Source of the DNA: Alphaproteobacteria bacterium
Lineage (GTDB): Bacteria; Pseudomonadota; Alphaproteobacteria; Sphingomonadales; Sphingomonadaceae
Reading direction: 5' to 3'
Assembly: GCA_030431435.1 (NCBI GenBank)
Contig: JAUIJI010000008.1
Coordinates: 1 to 45,607 of the forward strand
DNA: 45,607 nt
This document shows, one piece after another, positions 44,657-45,607 of the stretch (positions are counted from its first letter, which is position 1; each line of letters opens with the position of its first letter). The position numbers and the translations under genes are program-made. Below the pieces are notes generated by a model. It made no database searches and was not told the origin of the DNA. It worked only from the letters and a program-made list of their open reading frames with translations.

Positions 44657-45534
44657 AGGATCGACCAGTCGCCATTGATTATGCGGTGCTGCAGGCGGAA
44701 ACCCGCCTGATGATAAGCTGCGCGAACGCCAGCTTCCTGCGTCGCCAGCAGGCCTGCCAGCACGATATGGCCGCGCGGTGCCACGGCGGCCGCAAATTCG
44801 GGCGCCATGGCGATCAGCGGCCCCGCAAGGATATTGGCGATCAGCAGGTCAAATGGCGCGCGCTGGCGCAGGAATTCGTCTTCCATCCCGTCTGCGATCA
44901 GCATGGCCAGTTCGCCGCGACCGTCACCAAGCCTAATGTCGTTCATCGCCGCATTGTCGATAACGGCGGGCAGGCACAGATCGTCGATATCGCTCGCGGT
45001 GGCATAGGCGTTGGGCCACAGGTTCATGGCAGCAAAGGCGAGGAGGCCGGTGCCGGTGCCGATATCGGCAATATCACGCGCCACCACTCCGCGACGCTTC
45101 ATGGCATCAAGCATGGCCAGGCAGCCCGCAGTGGTCTCATGCTGGCCGGTACCGAAGGCCTGTGCCGCCGGGATGCAGAAATTGACGAGGCCCGGCGCTC
45201 CGGTCGCCGGGTGATCGGGCGTGTGGACATGGAAACGCCCTGCGCGGATCGGATCGACGCCCTTCTGGCTTTCGGCCACCCAGTCTGTTTCGGGCAATTC
45301 CTCGACTGCGATTTGCGGTGCCTTGCCATCAAACAAGGCTTTTACCGCCTTGCGCTCTGCGGCACCGGGCTTGCCTTCGACATAAGCGTCAAGGCGCCAT
45401 GTGTCTGGCGTTTCTGGATCGGTCTCAAAGCCGGTGAGAACGATATTGTCGTCCCAGCCAATCGTCATTTCGCGCTTTTCCAGCGCGGCTTCGACTTCGG
45501 CCTTGGTGGCGGTTGTGGAGAGTTTCCAGCTCAT
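44629..45534 (-). CDS. prmA: Ribosomal protein L11 methyltransferase
   Basis: The 301-residue enzyme trimethylates L11. It has the N-terminal L11-recognition domain, then IPAAQAFGTGQHETTAGCLAML, SAM site VARDIADIGTGTGLLAFAAM, and LLIANILAGPLIAMAPEFAAAVAPRGHIVLAGLLATQE (the N-I-L-A motif for the methylated amine). AAGGA lies before the ATG at 45534. First gene of a three-gene overlapping run with the TIGR02117 protein and the esterase; the overlaps suggest translational coupling. The last 73 bases of the window upstream hold no gene. Confidence 0.95.
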   Translation of the reverse strand: MSWKLSTTATKAEVEAALEKREMTIGWDDNIVLTGFETDPETPDTWRLDAYVEGKPGAAERKAVKALFDGKAPQIAVEELPETDWVAESQKGVDPIRAGRFHVHTPDHPATGAPGLVNFCIPAAQAFGTGQHETTAGCLAMLDAMKRRGVVARDIADIGTGTGLLAFAAMNLWPNAYATASDIDDLCLPAVIDNAAMNDIRLGDGRGELAMLIADGMEDEFLRQRAPFDLLIANILAGPLIAMAPEFAAAVAPRGHIVLAGLLATQEAGVRAAYHQAGFRLQHRIINGDWSILWLRHRFAG

Positions 45535-45607
45535 CGATTTCCTTCCGGCTGCGAACCCTCTTAGCCACCACCATCGTAGCGGGAAAGGCCGCGATTTTGG
45601 CGAAATG

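Overview
The window reads as a chromosomal stretch of a high-GC alphaproteobacterium, most likely Sphingomonadales and close to Erythrobacteraceae. This rests on protein character and gene order (ffh-rpsP-rimM-trmD-rplS, bamD-recN-ligA, rpsF-rpsR-rplI) and on alanine/acid-rich tails on ribosomal proteins. It is a recognition judgement; no database search was made.

Layout. 1-4200: translation and targeting operon (ffh 3' end, rpsP, rimM, trmD, rplS) with four small membrane-protein genes set between rimM and trmD, closed by a strong terminator. 4260-11370: asd, a DUF4336 protein, a divergent EmrAB-type efflux pair, a DsbA/HCCA-type thioredoxin-fold protein, an alpha/beta hydrolase and a beta-propeller lipoprotein. 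11380-12710: a facing pair of REP-like palindromes, then rplI, rpsR and rpsF on the minus strand. The rpsF/rpsR junction is damaged: the end of S6 and the start of S18 are missing. 12910-15010: DUF3237, DUF808 and an unknown protein. 15080-17375: a divergent Mur ligase / LD-carboxypeptidase pair suggesting peptidoglycan recycling. 17420-22820: fabD, a GxxExxY gene inside a 25-bp inverted repeat, fabG, dnaN, a SMI1/KNR4 protein and a ferredoxin-NADP reductase. 22980-27600: a four-part membrane/PAS/GGDEF/EAL/PilZ protein, then lepA.

27600-31740 is an accessory region. It has lower apparent GC in part, a partial second copy of the lepA 3' end, small orphan genes (winged helix, Cys-rich, DUF3892, unknown), a RelE/XRE toxin-antitoxin pair, many palindromic repeats, and a 253-aa HTH protein bracketed by direct repeats whose hairpin stems differ by compensatory changes. 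31750-33800: a divergent O-methyltransferase and CmcJ-like oxygenase pair, probably one small-molecule tailoring unit.

33890-39000: outer-membrane assembly and DNA repair (bamD, recN, a lipoprotein, ligA). 39230-42570: monothiol glutaredoxin-membrane fusion, DUF2946 protein and TonB receptor, probably metal handling. 42618-45534: three overlapping minus-strand genes (CE15-like esterase, TIGR02117 protein, prmA). No tRNA, rRNA, CRISPR array, complete insertion sequence or integrase was seen.

Strongest leads: the inverted-repeat GxxExxY element in the fab operon, the lepA-tail duplication marking an island edge, the compensating hairpin repeats, and the rpsF-rpsR lesion (more likely a sequence error than biology).
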